Assembly (NCBI RefSeq): GCF_014472395.1
Contig: NZ_JACSZW010000004.1
Coordinates: 186,001 to 250,000 of the forward strand
Source: Pedobacter sp. N36a
GTDB taxonomy: Bacteria > Bacteroidota > Bacteroidia > Sphingobacteriales > Sphingobacteriaceae
Reading direction: 5' to 3'
Length of the DNA stretch: 64,000 nt
Position numbers and translations under genes: made by a program. The notes beneath the pieces were generated by a model. The model had not been told where the DNA came from. It searched no databases and worked only from the letters and a program-made list of their open reading frames with translations. This document shows, piece after piece, positions 37,108 to 46,953 of the stretch. Every line of letters starts with the position of its first letter. The first letter of the stretch is position 1.

Positions 37108-38436
37108 ATGGCAAAAATATTGATTATTGAAGACGACCTTACCTTTTCGCAAATTCTGGAAGGCTTCCTGACCAAGCATGGTCATGAACCAACTGCGATC
37201 AATGATGTAAAGAAAAGTCTGAAGCTAACAGCAGAACAAAATTTCGACTTATTTCTGCTGGATTACCGCCTTCCAGATGGCACAGGTCTCGATGTACTCT
37301 CTCATATCCGGGACATGGGCATGACCCAGCCGGTGATCATTATGACCAGTTTTAATGATGTAAGAACCGCCGTAAAATCTATACAATTAGGGGCATTCGA
37401 TTACATTACGAAGCCTGTAAATCCTGATGAATTGCTGATGATCATCAACAATGCTTTAGGTAAAAAAGAAAAGCCCGTTTCCGGCAATTCGATCGAACAT
37501 GCCGATGCCATCAAAGGAAAAAGCAGCATAGCTGATAAATTGTACGAACACATTAACCTGGTTGCACCAACAGATATGTCGGTGATTATTCAAGGTGAAA
37601 CTGGAACAGGGAAAGAATATGCTGCCAGAGCATTACACATGCACAGCAAGCGTAAAGACAAACCTTTCGTGGCAATAGATTGTGGTGCATTGTCAAAAGA
37701 ATTGGCCGCAAGTGAATTGTTTGGCCATGCCAAAGGCGCTTTTACGGGTGCCCTAAACGATAAAAAAGGGCAGTTTGAAGCCGGAAATGGAGGTACCTTG
37801 TTTTTGGATGAGGTAGGAAACCTAAGCTACGAAGTCCAGGTAAAGATGCTTCGTGCCTTACAGGAAAAAACCATTCAACCTTTAGGCAGTACTAAAAATG
37901 TAAAAGTAGACGTCAGAATCATTACAGCGACCAATGATGACCTTAAAAACAGTGTGAGTAATGGTGATTTCAGAGAAGATCTATACCATCGCTTAAACGA
38001 GTTTAAAATTCAACTTCCACCATTAAGGGATAGGGGAAAAGACATCGAGCTATTTATCAATCATTTCATTAAACTTTCGAATGAAGAGCTGCATAGAAAT
38101 GTACAACACCTCTCTCCAGCTGCAAAAGACCTTTTACTGCAATACGACTGGCCGGGAAATTTAAGAGAACTGAAGAATGTGATCAAAAGAATGGTACTCC
38201 TAACTCCTACTGAAACTGCGGAGATAGATGCTTTACCGGAAGAAATGATCATTTCTATCAATCAGGTTCCTAAGCCAAATGGTTCAGATCTTAAAGCCAT
38301 CAATGAGGTCAATGAAAAGATGCTGATCATGGAAACATTAGTTAAAGTAAAATACAATAAATCAAAAGCTGCCAAATTACTGAATATCGATCGGAAGACC
38401 CTATACAGTAAAATGGAACGCTATGAGATAGAATAA
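37108..38436 (+). CDS. Sigma-54-dependent response regulator (NtrC family)
   Basis: 442 residues from the ATG at 37108 (MAKILIIEDD). The frame extends 21 codons further upstream, but that part overlaps a terminator and a promoter element. The receiver spans about 1-120, with acidic EDD and phospho-Asp in LLDYRLPDG (about 52), and Thr/Lys at IMTSFND and YITKPVN. The AAA+ domain spans about 145-375: Walker A GETGTGKEYAARAL and the sigma-54 contact loop GAFTGA. The C-terminal Fis-type helix-turn-helix contains KSKAAKLLNIDRKTLYSKM. It activates sigma-54 promoters when phosphorylated. It converges with a hybrid histidine kinase gene, the likely partner. Confidence 0.93.
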   Translation: MAKILIIEDDLTFSQILEGFLTKHGHEPTAINDVKKSLKLTAEQNFDLFLLDYRLPDGTGLDVLSHIRDMGMTQPVIIMTSFNDVRTAVKSIQLGAFDYITKPVNPDELLMIINNALGKKEKPVSGNSIEHADAIKGKSSIADKLYEHINLVAPTDMSVIIQGETGTGKEYAARALHMHSKRKDKPFVAIDCGALSKELAASELFGHAKGAFTGALNDKKGQFEAGNGGTLFLDEVGNLSYEVQVKMLRALQEKTIQPLGSTKNVKVDVRIITATNDDLKNSVSNGDFREDLYHRLNEFKIQLPPLRDRGKDIELFINHFIKLSNEELHRNVQHLSPAAKDLLLQYDWPGNLRELKNVIKRMVLLTPTETAEIDALPEEMIISINQVPKPNGSDLKAINEVNEKMLIMETLVKVKYNKSKAAKLLNIDRKTLYSKMERYEIE

Positions 38437-38441
38437 AATCA

Positions 38442-40994
38442 TTACATCTTCCGAATTTGATCCAGCAACTGCTTCAATTTTGCGGATAAGCCGACAACAG
38501 CTTGTCTGCTTTTTTCATCGGGAGCAGTTTGCTGATGAAACAGAAGCTCTAGCTGTCGGAAGTTACTGGCCAGGTTTTTGGAGCCAATCTGTGCGATGCG
38601 ACCAGCCAGCCTGTGGCTCAGCAAAGCTAGCGTTTCGGTATCTTCATGCTGCATGGCCTCCGCCAATTCCTGAAGGTCATTTTCACAATCCAAGGTAAAC
38701 CTGCTCAGGATCTTTTTCAATTGCTCCTCATCATCAAAGGTCATTTTTCTTAAAGGCCCAAGATCCAGGGCAATTAAAGATTCGGAAGTAACTGCTGGCA
38801 TTTCTTCTTGATCTGGTTCGATTCGATCCTCGACTACGAGTTCCTCCTCGTTTGAAAAAGATTTATCTGCTAACTCTTCAGAAAAAACGGCCAGTAATTC
38901 ATTTTCACGGAAAGGCTTCATCACCAGGCCATCGAATCCATTATTTAAAAGGAATTCACGTTCATCGGGAAGTACCTGAGCGGTAATTGCAAAGATCATC
39001 ACTGTATTGCCCATCTTTTTCCGCAGCAGCTGACAGAGTTCGATACCATTCATTTCTGGCATCCGCATATCTAATAAAATATACTTTAAATCTGCAGCTT
39101 TCTCTGCCTCATTCAACAGCTGTACCGGAGAGTTAAAACTTCTATAATCAATATAATTGCGTTTAAAAATAATACTGCAGAGTTCTAATATTAGCGGATC
39201 ATCATCTACCACCCATACTTTAAATGGTTTCCAGCGCAACCGATCTTTTGATTGTGATAACTTCTCTTCTATCGGCTCTTCTGCTATTTTAAAAGTAAGG
39301 TAAACAGTGAATACGCTGCCTACCCCCTCCCGACTTTTCACATAAATTCTCCCGCCTTGAGTTTCTATCAGAGACTTAATGATGGTTAACCCCAATCCGG
39401 TTCCTGCCTGATGCAGTACTTCCTGATCATTTTCATTTATCTGTTCAAATTCATTAAAAATCACTGCCTTTGAAGCCTCCGAAATTCCGATCCCAGTATC
39501 TCTTACCATAAAAGTAAAATGAAGATTTTCGCCTTGTCGCTTGTAAAATACGGACAAAACCACTTCTCCTTCATTGGTGAATTTGATGGCATTACCCAAT
39601 AAATTATATAGAATTTGCTTTAATCGGAAAGGATCACCACTGATGTATTTTGTTTCATGAAGGGAAATCTCCGTGAGCAGATCCAGAGATTTACGCTCGG
39701 CCTGCGGGCGCATCACGAAAATTACTTCTTCCAATAACTTGGCAATATCAAAGGGCTTTTCTATAAAAGTAAACTTGCCAGAAATAATCCGGTTATAGTC
39801 TAGCACCTCATTTACAATCTGTAATAAGTGTTCTGAGGAATGATAAATCGCATCAATATCCCTGGCATCAGGTTTTTCCTGCTGACGAATGAGTTCGGCA
39901 TAGCCAATTATAGATTGGAGCGGTGTCCTGATTTCATGGCTCATATTGGAAAGGAAACGCTGTTTGGCCATCCCATGATATTCCGCTAGATCTCTAGCCT
40001 CTTCCAGGTCATTTTTATAGCGATTACTTCTTGTGATGTCAGTTAGGATAAAATAAAGCATCAGGAGCATGAGCAGGAAAAAAACCAGCATGATGACACT
40101 AATGGTATTGATCCCAGTATTTACCACATACTTTGCCTGAATCCCATTGAGCTCAATTTGTGTCACCACTTCGCTTTCTACCTTACGGAGAATATTAAGC
40201 ATCTGATTGATCAAAAGGTTATTCGCATTGGCCAGTTCCGCTTCTTTATTTAAAAACCGGGCACTATTTCTTCTTTGTTCTTTCTCAATGTTCCGAAGTG
40301 TTTCTTCCAGACTTTTAGAAGTCTTGTCTTCATTTGAAAGTGAGATGGTATCTACTTTCAAATTCTTTTCATTGATGATCTTATAGGACTTATTGTCTTC
40401 ACTTTCTTTTTTCTTTCCAAAAAGACGACCAAAGAAACCTCTGTTTTTATCCTCTGAAGAGTAAATGGTGGTGGTAGAAGTTTGCAATTGGGAAGCGAGA
40501 ACAGTACTATCATTCCCACTTTTATTGACCATTTCACTTAGATTCTGTACCTGGGTAGAGAAAGATTTATTGTTTACCAGTCGCTCTCTCACCTTTAGGT
40601 AATTCAAAAACTGGTTATCACGTTCTTTCAGCAGCTTTTGAATACTGCTGATCCGCTGCAATTGAACAGAATCTTTAACATATAAGCTGGATAAAGAATC
40701 CAGAGAAGCACGTAACTCCCCGGATTCCTTCAAGAGTTTACTATAGTTTTTCGGATCGTTTGAAGCTTGCGTTTTCTGCAATTGATCCAGTCGGCTGATC
40801 TTTAAGGAAATGAGATTGACCATCCTCAATCTTTCACTAGGTGTAGATATATTCTCTACGGTATTCAGCATTTCATTAAAAGCGACTTTACTCACTGCCC
40901 AAGCCATAATTAAGGCAAAACAGGCGAGTAACAAGGCAATAATCACCTTTCCTTTTATCGCTTTAAACAGACTTTTCTTTGGGGTATCACTCAT
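38442..40994 (-). CDS. Hybrid sensor histidine kinase with receiver and Hpt domains
   Basis: 850 residues. Membrane segments at about 14-34 and 298-320 enclose a ~260-residue periplasmic, mostly helical sensor region. HisKA lies at about 340-405 with the phospho-His in LSNMSHEIRTPLQSIIGYAE (about 352). HATPase lies at about 450-565 (NLLGNAIKFTNEG, DTGIGIS, GTGLGLTII). The receiver lies at about 585-700 with phospho-Asp in ILLDMRMPEMNG (about 640). The Hpt domain lies at about 745-845 with LLSHRLAGR (His at about 798). The His-Asp-His relay could feed the sigma-54 regulator, whose stop codon is 5 bases away on the other strand. The signal sensed is unknown. Confidence 0.93.
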   Translation of the reverse strand: MSDTPKKSLFKAIKGKVIIALLLACFALIMAWAVSKVAFNEMLNTVENISTPSERLRMVNLISLKISRLDQLQKTQASNDPKNYSKLLKESGELRASLDSLSSLYVKDSVQLQRISSIQKLLKERDNQFLNYLKVRERLVNNKSFSTQVQNLSEMVNKSGNDSTVLASQLQTSTTTIYSSEDKNRGFFGRLFGKKKESEDNKSYKIINEKNLKVDTISLSNEDKTSKSLEETLRNIEKEQRRNSARFLNKEAELANANNLLINQMLNILRKVESEVVTQIELNGIQAKYVVNTGINTISVIMLVFFLLMLLMLYFILTDITRSNRYKNDLEEARDLAEYHGMAKQRFLSNMSHEIRTPLQSIIGYAELIRQQEKPDARDIDAIYHSSEHLLQIVNEVLDYNRIISGKFTFIEKPFDIAKLLEEVIFVMRPQAERKSLDLLTEISLHETKYISGDPFRLKQILYNLLGNAIKFTNEGEVVLSVFYKRQGENLHFTFMVRDTGIGISEASKAVIFNEFEQINENDQEVLHQAGTGLGLTIIKSLIETQGGRIYVKSREGVGSVFTVYLTFKIAEEPIEEKLSQSKDRLRWKPFKVWVVDDDPLILELCSIIFKRNYIDYRSFNSPVQLLNEAEKAADLKYILLDMRMPEMNGIELCQLLRKKMGNTVMIFAITAQVLPDEREFLLNNGFDGLVMKPFRENELLAVFSEELADKSFSNEEELVVEDRIEPDQEEMPAVTSESLIALDLGPLRKMTFDDEEQLKKILSRFTLDCENDLQELAEAMQHEDTETLALLSHRLAGRIAQIGSKNLASNFRQLELLFHQQTAPDEKSRQAVVGLSAKLKQLLDQIRKM

Positions 40995-41067
40995 CTTTTA
41001 CAAACACAATTTCAAATGTACAGATAGAACAGCAAGGAACCTGCCATGATCTGTATTTTCGAAAAAC

Positions 41068-42354
41068 TTATGCAAAGACCTCCGTGCCACCAAATAAATA
41101 AAAAGCGATAATCAGCGTAATGATCACGTTAAATAGTTGTGCCAGTAAGAAAGCATACAATGGTTTTTTACTTTGATTACCGAATAAATCCTTAAAGTTA
41201 GTCTCTAAACCGATACTGGTAAATGCCAATGCAAACCAGGCACCCTGTAAGTTTTTCAAGCTGTCTTTTACGTTAGAAATCGTCTCTTGAGGCAAGAAAA
41301 AAGAGAACAATAAAGAAGCACCAATGAAACCCAGCACGAACTTAGGAAAGCGTTCCCAGATCACCCCTATAGTTGGCCTTACCCGTTCTCCGTTTTCATC
41401 CTTATGGTTGGTATAAGACCAGTAAATACTGATGGCAAAAGCAGCAATCCCAAGCAATACATTTTGGGAGAACTTCACAATTGTACTAATTTTCAAAGCC
41501 TCTTCCCCTACCAGAGTTCCAGAAGCCACTACTGCACCGGAAGTATCAATACTACCACCTAGCCAGGCACCTGTTACTGCTTGTGGAAAAGAGAAATATT
41601 GGGCGATGTAAGGCATAAAAATCATCATTGGAATGGCAGTAATCAATACCATAGAAATCACATAAGAGAGCTTTTTAGAATCTCCTTTGATCGCGCCGGA
41701 CGTTGCTATTGCGGCAGAAACCCCGCATATAGATACTGCACTGGAGATCATCATGGTCAGTTCATCATCTACTTTCAACTTCTTACAAAGCCAGAAAGCG
41801 AAATACCATACGGAGATGACCACTACTAAAGCCTGAATTAAGCCTAAAGATCCCGCTTTTAAAATATCTGCAAAGATCACCGTAGTCCCCAATAGTACCA
41901 ATCCGATTTTTACAAAGAGCTCCGTAGAAAGGGCTGATTTAAACCATTGCGGCAGTGTAAAGAAATTACTGATGGCCAGGCCAATCATTAAGCTAAAAAT
42001 TACAGCTTCCAGGTTCAGTGCACGCATACTGGAACTCCCGGCAATCAGCAAGGCAAGAATGGTGAGTACATAAACTGCCGGAAAGCCCATAAAAAAGTTT
42101 TTTACAGATTTTCCCATAATGAAGGCACCCACTGCTCCAATCACTGTAATAAATACAAACTGGATAAAAATAGCAGTTAAATTCTCCAGCTGGAAAATTT
42201 TGTCGGTTAAACTGGTTAGGCTATCCCATTTAAAAACTGGAATTGGCAATAGGAAAAAGAAAAGACTACTTAAGATAACAAGGGAGCCGAGGATGACTAC
42301 TGCCCAGTCTTCATGAATTAAGAGTTTTTTGGTTTTGGTTGAAATTTTTGTCAT
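41068..42354 (-). CDS. YeiH/UPF0324-family putative sulfate exporter
   Basis: 428 residues with about 10-11 hydrophobic segments. Family signatures: MISSAVSICGVSAAIATSGAIKG, GAWLGGSIDTSGAVVASGTL and TSIGLETNFKDL. YeiH-type proteins are named as putative sulfate exporters; the evidence for the substrate is thin. It sits downstream (leftward) of a long intergenic region and upstream of the hybrid kinase, with a 73-base gap. Sulfur-related genes (methyltransferase, Rrf2 regulator) lie a few kilobases away, which fits loosely. Confidence 0.87.
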   Translation of the reverse strand: MTKISTKTKKLLIHEDWAVVILGSLVILSSLFFFLLPIPVFKWDSLTSLTDKIFQLENLTAIFIQFVFITVIGAVGAFIMGKSVKNFFMGFPAVYVLTILALLIAGSSSMRALNLEAVIFSLMIGLAISNFFTLPQWFKSALSTELFVKIGLVLLGTTVIFADILKAGSLGLIQALVVVISVWYFAFWLCKKLKVDDELTMMISSAVSICGVSAAIATSGAIKGDSKKLSYVISMVLITAIPMMIFMPYIAQYFSFPQAVTGAWLGGSIDTSGAVVASGTLVGEEALKISTIVKFSQNVLLGIAAFAISIYWSYTNHKDENGERVRPTIGVIWERFPKFVLGFIGASLLFSFFLPQETISNVKDSLKNLQGAWFALAFTSIGLETNFKDLFGNQSKKPLYAFLLAQLFNVIITLIIAFYLFGGTEVFA

Positions 42355-42448
42355 TTATGTAGGTTCATTTATTTGTGTGTCGTAAATTAAGAATTAATTC
42401 CCTTATGATTCATCCCTTTGAGCGGAAAGCTGGTGGCCCGGACAATGA

Positions 42449-42476
42449 AAAAGCCAGGTCATCCAACCTGGCTTTT
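42449..42476. terminator. Rho-independent terminator-like hairpin
   Basis: 11-bp perfect stem (42449-42459 with 42466-42476) around a 6-base loop, with A-run and T-run ends, so it can act in both directions. It lies upstream of the YeiH-type gene and may stop read-through from the lipoprotein side. Confidence 0.75.
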
Positions 42477-42801
42477 AACCAAACAAAACTTAGATCTAAC
42501 CAAACATCTAATTTTTAAGCAACAGTCCGGACGAACTGAGAATCAAATTCTTAATGCTTATTGAGTTCAAAGATAATAAAGTCTACTAATTTAATAGAAT
42601 TTATTTGAAATTAGTTTTATTCTCCCCAAACACCCCTCTTAATCGCCTATTTAGAGGCTTAAAGAATGTAGTATTGCCAGAATCACTGAAGGTTTAGAGA
42701 AAAAAACTGAATGATTTGGGGCTCTTCTTAAAGAAAATAGAGCGAACCAGGGCAAATCGGCTGGGTAACCAGATTTTTAAAAGAGGAATAAAGCGCGTAT
42801 G

Positions 42802-42832
42802 AAGCGCTGCGTTGAAATTCAGCACAGCGCTT
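42802..42832. repeat. Long hairpin (13-bp stem with G-T pairs)
   Basis: Arms 42802-42814 and 42820-42832 around AAATT. The stem contains AAGCGCTG/CAGCGCTT plus two G-T pairs. No T-run follows, so this is not a classical terminator. Confidence 0.5.
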
Positions 42833-42843
42833 AACAAAGCGTA

Positions 42844-42995
42844 TTATTGCATCCTAATTAATTTCAAAACATTAGCTAATGTTTTGTTTACAAAAGTGCC
42901 AGCATCACCAACCACAACAGTCACTGTACCTAAAAACAGCTCCTAGAAGGCCTCCTAAAAAAGCGGTTGGATCGGCGCAGCTTTGTTTGGAGTAT
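42844..42995 (-). pseudogene. Frame-broken relic of a small Gly/Val-rich protein
   Basis: One minus-strand frame reads ADPTAFLGGLLGAVF and then stops; the next frame continues LGTVTVVVGDAGTFVNKTLA and ends at the stop at 42846. The switch point is a run of five T (42932-42936 on the plus strand is A5), so losing one base would join them. No start codon is seen. I do not recognise the family. The case is weak and rests on composition only. Confidence 0.25.
42865..42886. repeat. Perfect 22-base palindrome
   Basis: CAAAACATTAG joined to its exact reverse complement. It could be an operator or a tight hairpin; the centre lies in the possible gene relic. Confidence 0.55.
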
Positions 42996-43007
42996 GGTAT
43001 TTTTTAA

Positions 43008-43475
43008 TTATTTACAAGCTTCAGGAGCAAATGTAAATCTGCCTTTATCAAAAGAGATTGGTTTACCTTTTACAAAATAAGACCTGCCTACAGAAGTTTC
43101 AATCTGACCAACGCCTAAGATCAGTTTGCCATCTTTCTTTAAAAATGCCAAAGGATTTTTATAAACAGTTGGATTTGCATTCCCTATTTTAAAGGTATAA
43201 TCTACAAATAGGGTATCCCCGGTAAATTTCCCGGCTACTTCACCAATATTATCTCCCTTATCTTTATAATTGATTAGCAGATGTCCGGTAATTTTTCCCT
43301 CACTGCTTGTATTCAGGTGAAGATTAGCCGTATCTAAAGCATCAATAGCTACAAAACACTCGCTGCTCACCGTAGTATCGGTTTTTACAGCGGCTTTTTT
43401 TTCAGAATTGTTACCGCTACAGCTATACACCAACGGTACTGCCATGCAGGCCAGATAAAGAATTGTTTTTTTCAT
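43008..43475 (-). CDS. Lipoprotein of unknown function
   Basis: 155 residues. A lipoprotein signal with lipobox LVYSC (Cys at about 19), then a Ser/Lys/Thr-rich linker and a ~120-residue beta-rich domain with GKITGHLLINYKDKGDNIGE and GKFTGDTLFVDYTF. This resembles small lipocalin-like or NlpE-like beta structures, though I assign no family. Probably periplasm-facing and membrane-anchored. Single gene on the minus strand. Confidence 0.8.
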   Translation of the reverse strand: MKKTILYLACMAVPLVYSCSGNNSEKKAAVKTDTTVSSECFVAIDALDTANLHLNTSSEGKITGHLLINYKDKGDNIGEVAGKFTGDTLFVDYTFKIGNANPTVYKNPLAFLKKDGKLILGVGQIETSVGRSYFVKGKPISFDKGRFTFAPEACK

Positions 43476-43606
43476 GATAAAATGATTTCGATAAATAAAA
43501 GCTTAATAATTAACTCAATATAATGATTGTTTTTTTTAATGAAACAGCCATGATTAGAAATTAGTAGCCTCCTTATCGAAACAAACAGAAAAACGAAAAA
43601 ATTGTT

Positions 43607-43771
43607 CTATTTTTTTAATGCAAATAGTGCCCCGCTGACTACAAAAAATCCTAAACCAGTAATCACTGGTGGCAGCATAAGCCTAGGTCCTGATAAGCCT
43701 ACAAAAATAATAGCGATACCTAAAATGATTAATAAAATTGCGGAGATATGTAAAACGGTTCTTTTTTCCAT
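43607..43771 (-). CDS. Small two-helix membrane protein
   Basis: 54 residues from the ATG at 43771 (an in-frame TTG 7 codons earlier is less likely). Two hydrophobic segments, about 6-24 (LHISAILLIILGIAIIFVGL) and 32-50 (LPPVITGLGFFVVSGALFAL), end in two Lys. Small proteins of this layout are common and unnamed in Bacteroidota. Whether it is expressed is not shown by the sequence. Confidence 0.6.
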   Translation of the reverse strand: MEKRTVLHISAILLIILGIAIIFVGLSGPRLMLPPVITGLGFFVVSGALFALKK

Positions 43772-43871
43772 GAATTCTAATTCAATTCGCAATATATAGA
43801 ACTTTATGAGGATTGAATCAAATACCCCAGATATAGGCTATAGTAGGAAAAATCTATAAAACCCGTAAAAG

Positions 43872-43904
43872 CAAAAAGCCGCTCTACTTTCGTAAAGCGG
43901 CTTT
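43872..43904 (-). terminator. Rho-independent terminator of the tRNA array
   Basis: 9-bp GC-rich stem (43875-43883 with 43896-43904). On the minus strand it is followed by TTTTT. It directly follows the last tRNA-Glu of the leftward array. Confidence 0.85.
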
Positions 43905-43905
43905 G

Positions 43906-43977
43906 TAGCCCGTAGGGGAATCGAACCCCTATTTCCAGAATGAAAATCTGGCGTCCTAACCGGTAGACGAACGGGCC
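43906..43977 (-). tRNA. tRNA-Glu (anticodon TTC), copy 1
   Basis: 72 nt, full cloverleaf: acceptor GGCCCGT/ACGGGCT, anticodon loop ATTTTCATT with TTC, T-loop GTTCGATTC. CCA is not encoded. Its D-arm matches copy 2 exactly. Confidence 0.97.
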
Positions 43978-44016
43978 ATTTAAGGTTGCCTTCAACTTAC
44001 GTTGACGAACCTCTTT

Positions 44017-44092
<76 letters not shown>

Positions 44093-44162
44093 CTCTATGT
44101 TAATACTCTCCTACCACTGTAGTCAAGTTAATGATCTATCTTTACATAGTAAAGGAAGATTG

Positions 44163-44234
44163 TAGCCCGTAGGGGAATCGAACCCCTATTTCCAGAATGA
44201 AAATCTGGCGTCCTAACCGGTAGACGAACGGGCC
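44163..44234 (-). tRNA. tRNA-Glu (anticodon TTC), copy 2
   Basis: 72 nt, identical to copy 1; offset by exactly 257 bases. Confidence 0.97.
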
Positions 44235-44273
44235 ATTTAAGGTTGCCTTCAACTTGCGCTGACGAACCTGTTT

Positions 44274-44349
<76 letters not shown>

Positions 44350-44418
44350 CTCTATGTTACTACTATCCTACCTCTGTAGGTTAGTTCATTAAATCCTCCT
44401 TACACGTAAGGAAGATCG

Positions 44419-44490
44419 TAGCCCGTAGGGGAATCGAACCCCTGTTACCAGAATGAAAATCTGGCGTCCTCACCCCTAGACGAACGGGCC
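44419..44490 (-). tRNA. tRNA-Glu (anticodon TTC), copy 3 (variant D-arm)
   Basis: 72 nt. The anticodon and T arms match the other copies, but the D-arm reads TCTAGGGGTGAGG in place of TCTACCGGTTAGG, and GTAACA replaces GAAATA in the variable region. This is the most diverged of the three. Confidence 0.96.
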
Positions 44491-44530
44491 ATTTTGACTG
44501 CCACTAATTTTACAATTAGCGAATCAATTT

Positions 44531-44606
<76 letters not shown>

Positions 44607-44717
44607 CTATATACAATTCCGATTGCGTTAATTAATTGGTTAACTCTTCCTCCGAATTGGAATGCAAAGATATAATTCGTTTCTTTGCGGTGCAAATTTA
44701 TTTCAAAAAATATTTTC

Positions 44718-45596
44718 ATGTCACATAAAGCAGGTTTTGTAAGTATAATTGGTAAGCCCAATGCGGGTAAATCAACGTTAATGAATGCCCTGGTGGGTGA
44801 AAAGCTTTCTATCATTACCCCGAAAGCTCAGACTACCCGTCACCGTATTCTGGGAATTGTCAATGAAGAAAATTATCAAATCGTATTTTCCGATACTCCG
44901 GGGATCATAAAACCGCGTTATGGTTTACAAGATTCTATGATGAGTTCTGTAAAAGGCGCACTGACTGATGCAGATCTTATTCTGTTCGTTACCGACATTA
45001 ACGAAACACATGATGAGAATGATGTATTAGATAAAATCATTGACACCACGATCCCAATGATTGTCCTGATCAATAAGATAGACAACGCAACACAAGAAGA
45101 AGTAGAAGCGAAAATGACCTACTGGCAGGAGAAGTTAAATCCTAAGCATATATATGCCATCTCCGCTTTACACCTTTATAACTTAGATGGCATCATGGAA
45201 ACGGTATTGGATCAATTACCGGAACATGCGCCTTTCTATGATAAAGAAGATTTGACAGACCGTACACAAAGGTTCTTCGTTTCGGAAATCATCAGAGAGA
45301 AGATCTTCAACAACTACCAGAAAGAGATTCCTTATAGCACAGAAGTAGTGATTACTTCCTTCAAAGAAGAAGAGAAAATTACCAGGATCAGTGCAGAGAT
45401 CATTGTAGAACGTGATTCGCAGAAAAATATCCTGATTGGTAAAGGTGGCGCAATGCTGAAAAAGGTTGGTACTGAGGCCCGTAAGGATATTGAGAAATTC
45501 CTGGATCAAAAAGTCTTTTTAGAGACCTTTGTGAAGGTGGTTCCAGACTGGCGCAGTAAAAAGAACTATTTAAAAAGTTTCGGGTACGAAAATTAA
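44718..45596 (+). CDS. era: GTPase Era, ribosome assembly factor
   Basis: 292 residues from the ATG at 44718 (the frame is open upstream to a TTG at 44685). GTPase motifs: G1 GKPNAGKST, G3 DTPGI, G4 NKID. The C-terminal KH domain has IRISAEIIVERDSQK-like text and the GXXG loop IGKGGAMLKKVG. Era binds 16S rRNA and helps mature the 30S subunit. It is followed 47 bases later by der, another ribosome GTPase. A tRNA array lies just upstream on the other strand. Confidence 0.95.
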   Translation: MSHKAGFVSIIGKPNAGKSTLMNALVGEKLSIITPKAQTTRHRILGIVNEENYQIVFSDTPGIIKPRYGLQDSMMSSVKGALTDADLILFVTDINETHDENDVLDKIIDTTIPMIVLINKIDNATQEEVEAKMTYWQEKLNPKHIYAISALHLYNLDGIMETVLDQLPEHAPFYDKEDLTDRTQRFFVSEIIREKIFNNYQKEIPYSTEVVITSFKEEEKITRISAEIIVERDSQKNILIGKGGAMLKKVGTEARKDIEKFLDQKVFLETFVKVVPDWRSKKNYLKSFGYEN

Positions 45597-45643
45597 GCTT
45601 ACCTTTGCAACCCCTTAATAATTAATACAATTCATACATACAC

Positions 45644-46945
45644 ATGAGCAACATTATCGCAATCGTCGGAAGACCAAACGTAGGCAAATCTACCCTATTT
45701 AACCGCTTAACAGAGAGTCGTAAAGCCATTGTTGATGATTTTAGCGGTGTAACCCGTGATCGTCATTACGGATCGGCAGAATGGACTGATAAGCAGTTTA
45801 CTGTTATTGATACCGGAGGCTATGTAGCCAATTCCGAAGATTTATTTGAAGCAGCTATCCGCGAACAAGTGGTAATTGCTATCGAAGAAGCAACTGTATT
45901 GTTGTTTATGGTGGATGTCGTAACCGGCATTACCGACCTGGATGACGAAATTGCACAGTTACTTAGACGCAGCAATAAACCTGTATTCATTGTTGTAAAT
46001 AAAGTAGACAATACTCAATTACAAAATGATGCTTCCGTATTTTACGGATTTGGTTTAGGTGAGATCTACCCGATCTCTTCTATGACTGGTTCTGGAACAG
46101 GTGATTTATTAGATGATGTGATCAAACACTTCGAAGATATAGTAGAAGAAGAAAACACATTGCCTAAACTTACTATTGTTGGCAGACCTAACGTTGGAAA
46201 ATCATCACTAATCAATGCATTGATTGGTAAAGAAAGAAATATTGTAACGCCAATCGCTGGAACAACAAGAGATTCTATACATATCCACTACAATCAATTT
46301 GGACATGAATTCATGTTCATCGATACTGCAGGTCTTCGTAAAAAGACTAAAGTAAAAGAGAACATTGAGTTTTATTCTGTAATGCGTACCATCAAAGCTT
46401 TAGAAGAAGCAGATGTCGTGATCTTAATGATCGACGCCATGGAAGGGTTAGAATCACAGGATGTTAACATTTTCCACCTGGCGGAGAAAAACAAAAAAGG
46501 TATCGTGATCCTGGTTAACAAATGGGATTTAGTAGAAAAAGACAGCAAAACCACTAAGATTTTTGAAGATCAGATTCGTACTAAACTACAGCCATTCACT
46601 GACGTACCCATCGTGTTCACCTCAGTCATCAACAAACAACGTATTCACCAGGCAATTGAAACTGCTCTGGAAGTACACAAAAACAGGGGAAAGAAAGTTC
46701 CAACCTCTAAGTTAAATGATGTCATGCTGCCAATTATTGAAAAATATCCGCCGCCAGCATTGAAAGGGAAGTACATCAAGATCAAATACATCACGCAAAT
46801 TAATGGTACTTCACCAATGTTTGCTTTCTTCTGTAACTTACCTCAGTACATCAAAGAACCTTATAAACGTTTCATTGAAAACAAACTGCGTGAAAACTTC
46901 GATTTTTCGGGTTCACCAATCCAGATTTATTTCAGACAAAAATAA
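45644..46945 (+). CDS. der: GTPase Der (EngA), 50S assembly factor
   Basis: 433 residues with two tandem GTPase domains. Domain 1 has [19 protein letters not shown] and NKVD; domain 2 has [14 protein letters not shown] (about 180), DTAGLRKK and NKWD. The C-terminal KH-like domain follows (about 345-433) and ends [15 protein letters not shown]. Der is needed for 50S ribosome maturation. It ends 8 bases from the converging S41 protease gene. Confidence 0.96.
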   Translation: MSNIIAIVGRPNVGKSTLFNRLTESRKAIVDDFSGVTRDRHYGSAEWTDKQFTVIDTGGYVANSEDLFEAAIREQVVIAIEEATVLLFMVDVVTGITDLDDEIAQLLRRSNKPVFIVVNKVDNTQLQNDASVFYGFGLGEIYPISSMTGSGTGDLLDDVIKHFEDIVEEENTLPKLTIVGRPNVGKSSLINALIGKERNIVTPIAGTTRDSIHIHYNQFGHEFMFIDTAGLRKKTKVKENIEFYSVMRTIKALEEADVVILMIDAMEGLESQDVNIFHLAEKNKKGIVILVNKWDLVEKDSKTTKIFEDQIRTKLQPFTDVPIVFTSVINKQRIHQAIETALEVHKNRGKKVPTSKLNDVMLPIIEKYPPPALKGKYIKIKYITQINGTSPMFAFFCNLPQYIKEPYKRFIENKLRENFDFSGSPIQIYFRQK

Positions 46946-46953
46946 TCTATAAA

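Larger units (their letters stand above)
42355..43007. other. Intergenic region with hairpins and a possible gene relic
   Basis: About 650 bases without an intact gene. Holds a bidirectional terminator (42449-42476), a 13-bp hairpin (42802-42832), a perfect 22-base palindrome (42865-42886) and a frame-broken relic (42844-42995). The purpose of the rest is not apparent. Confidence 0.5.
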
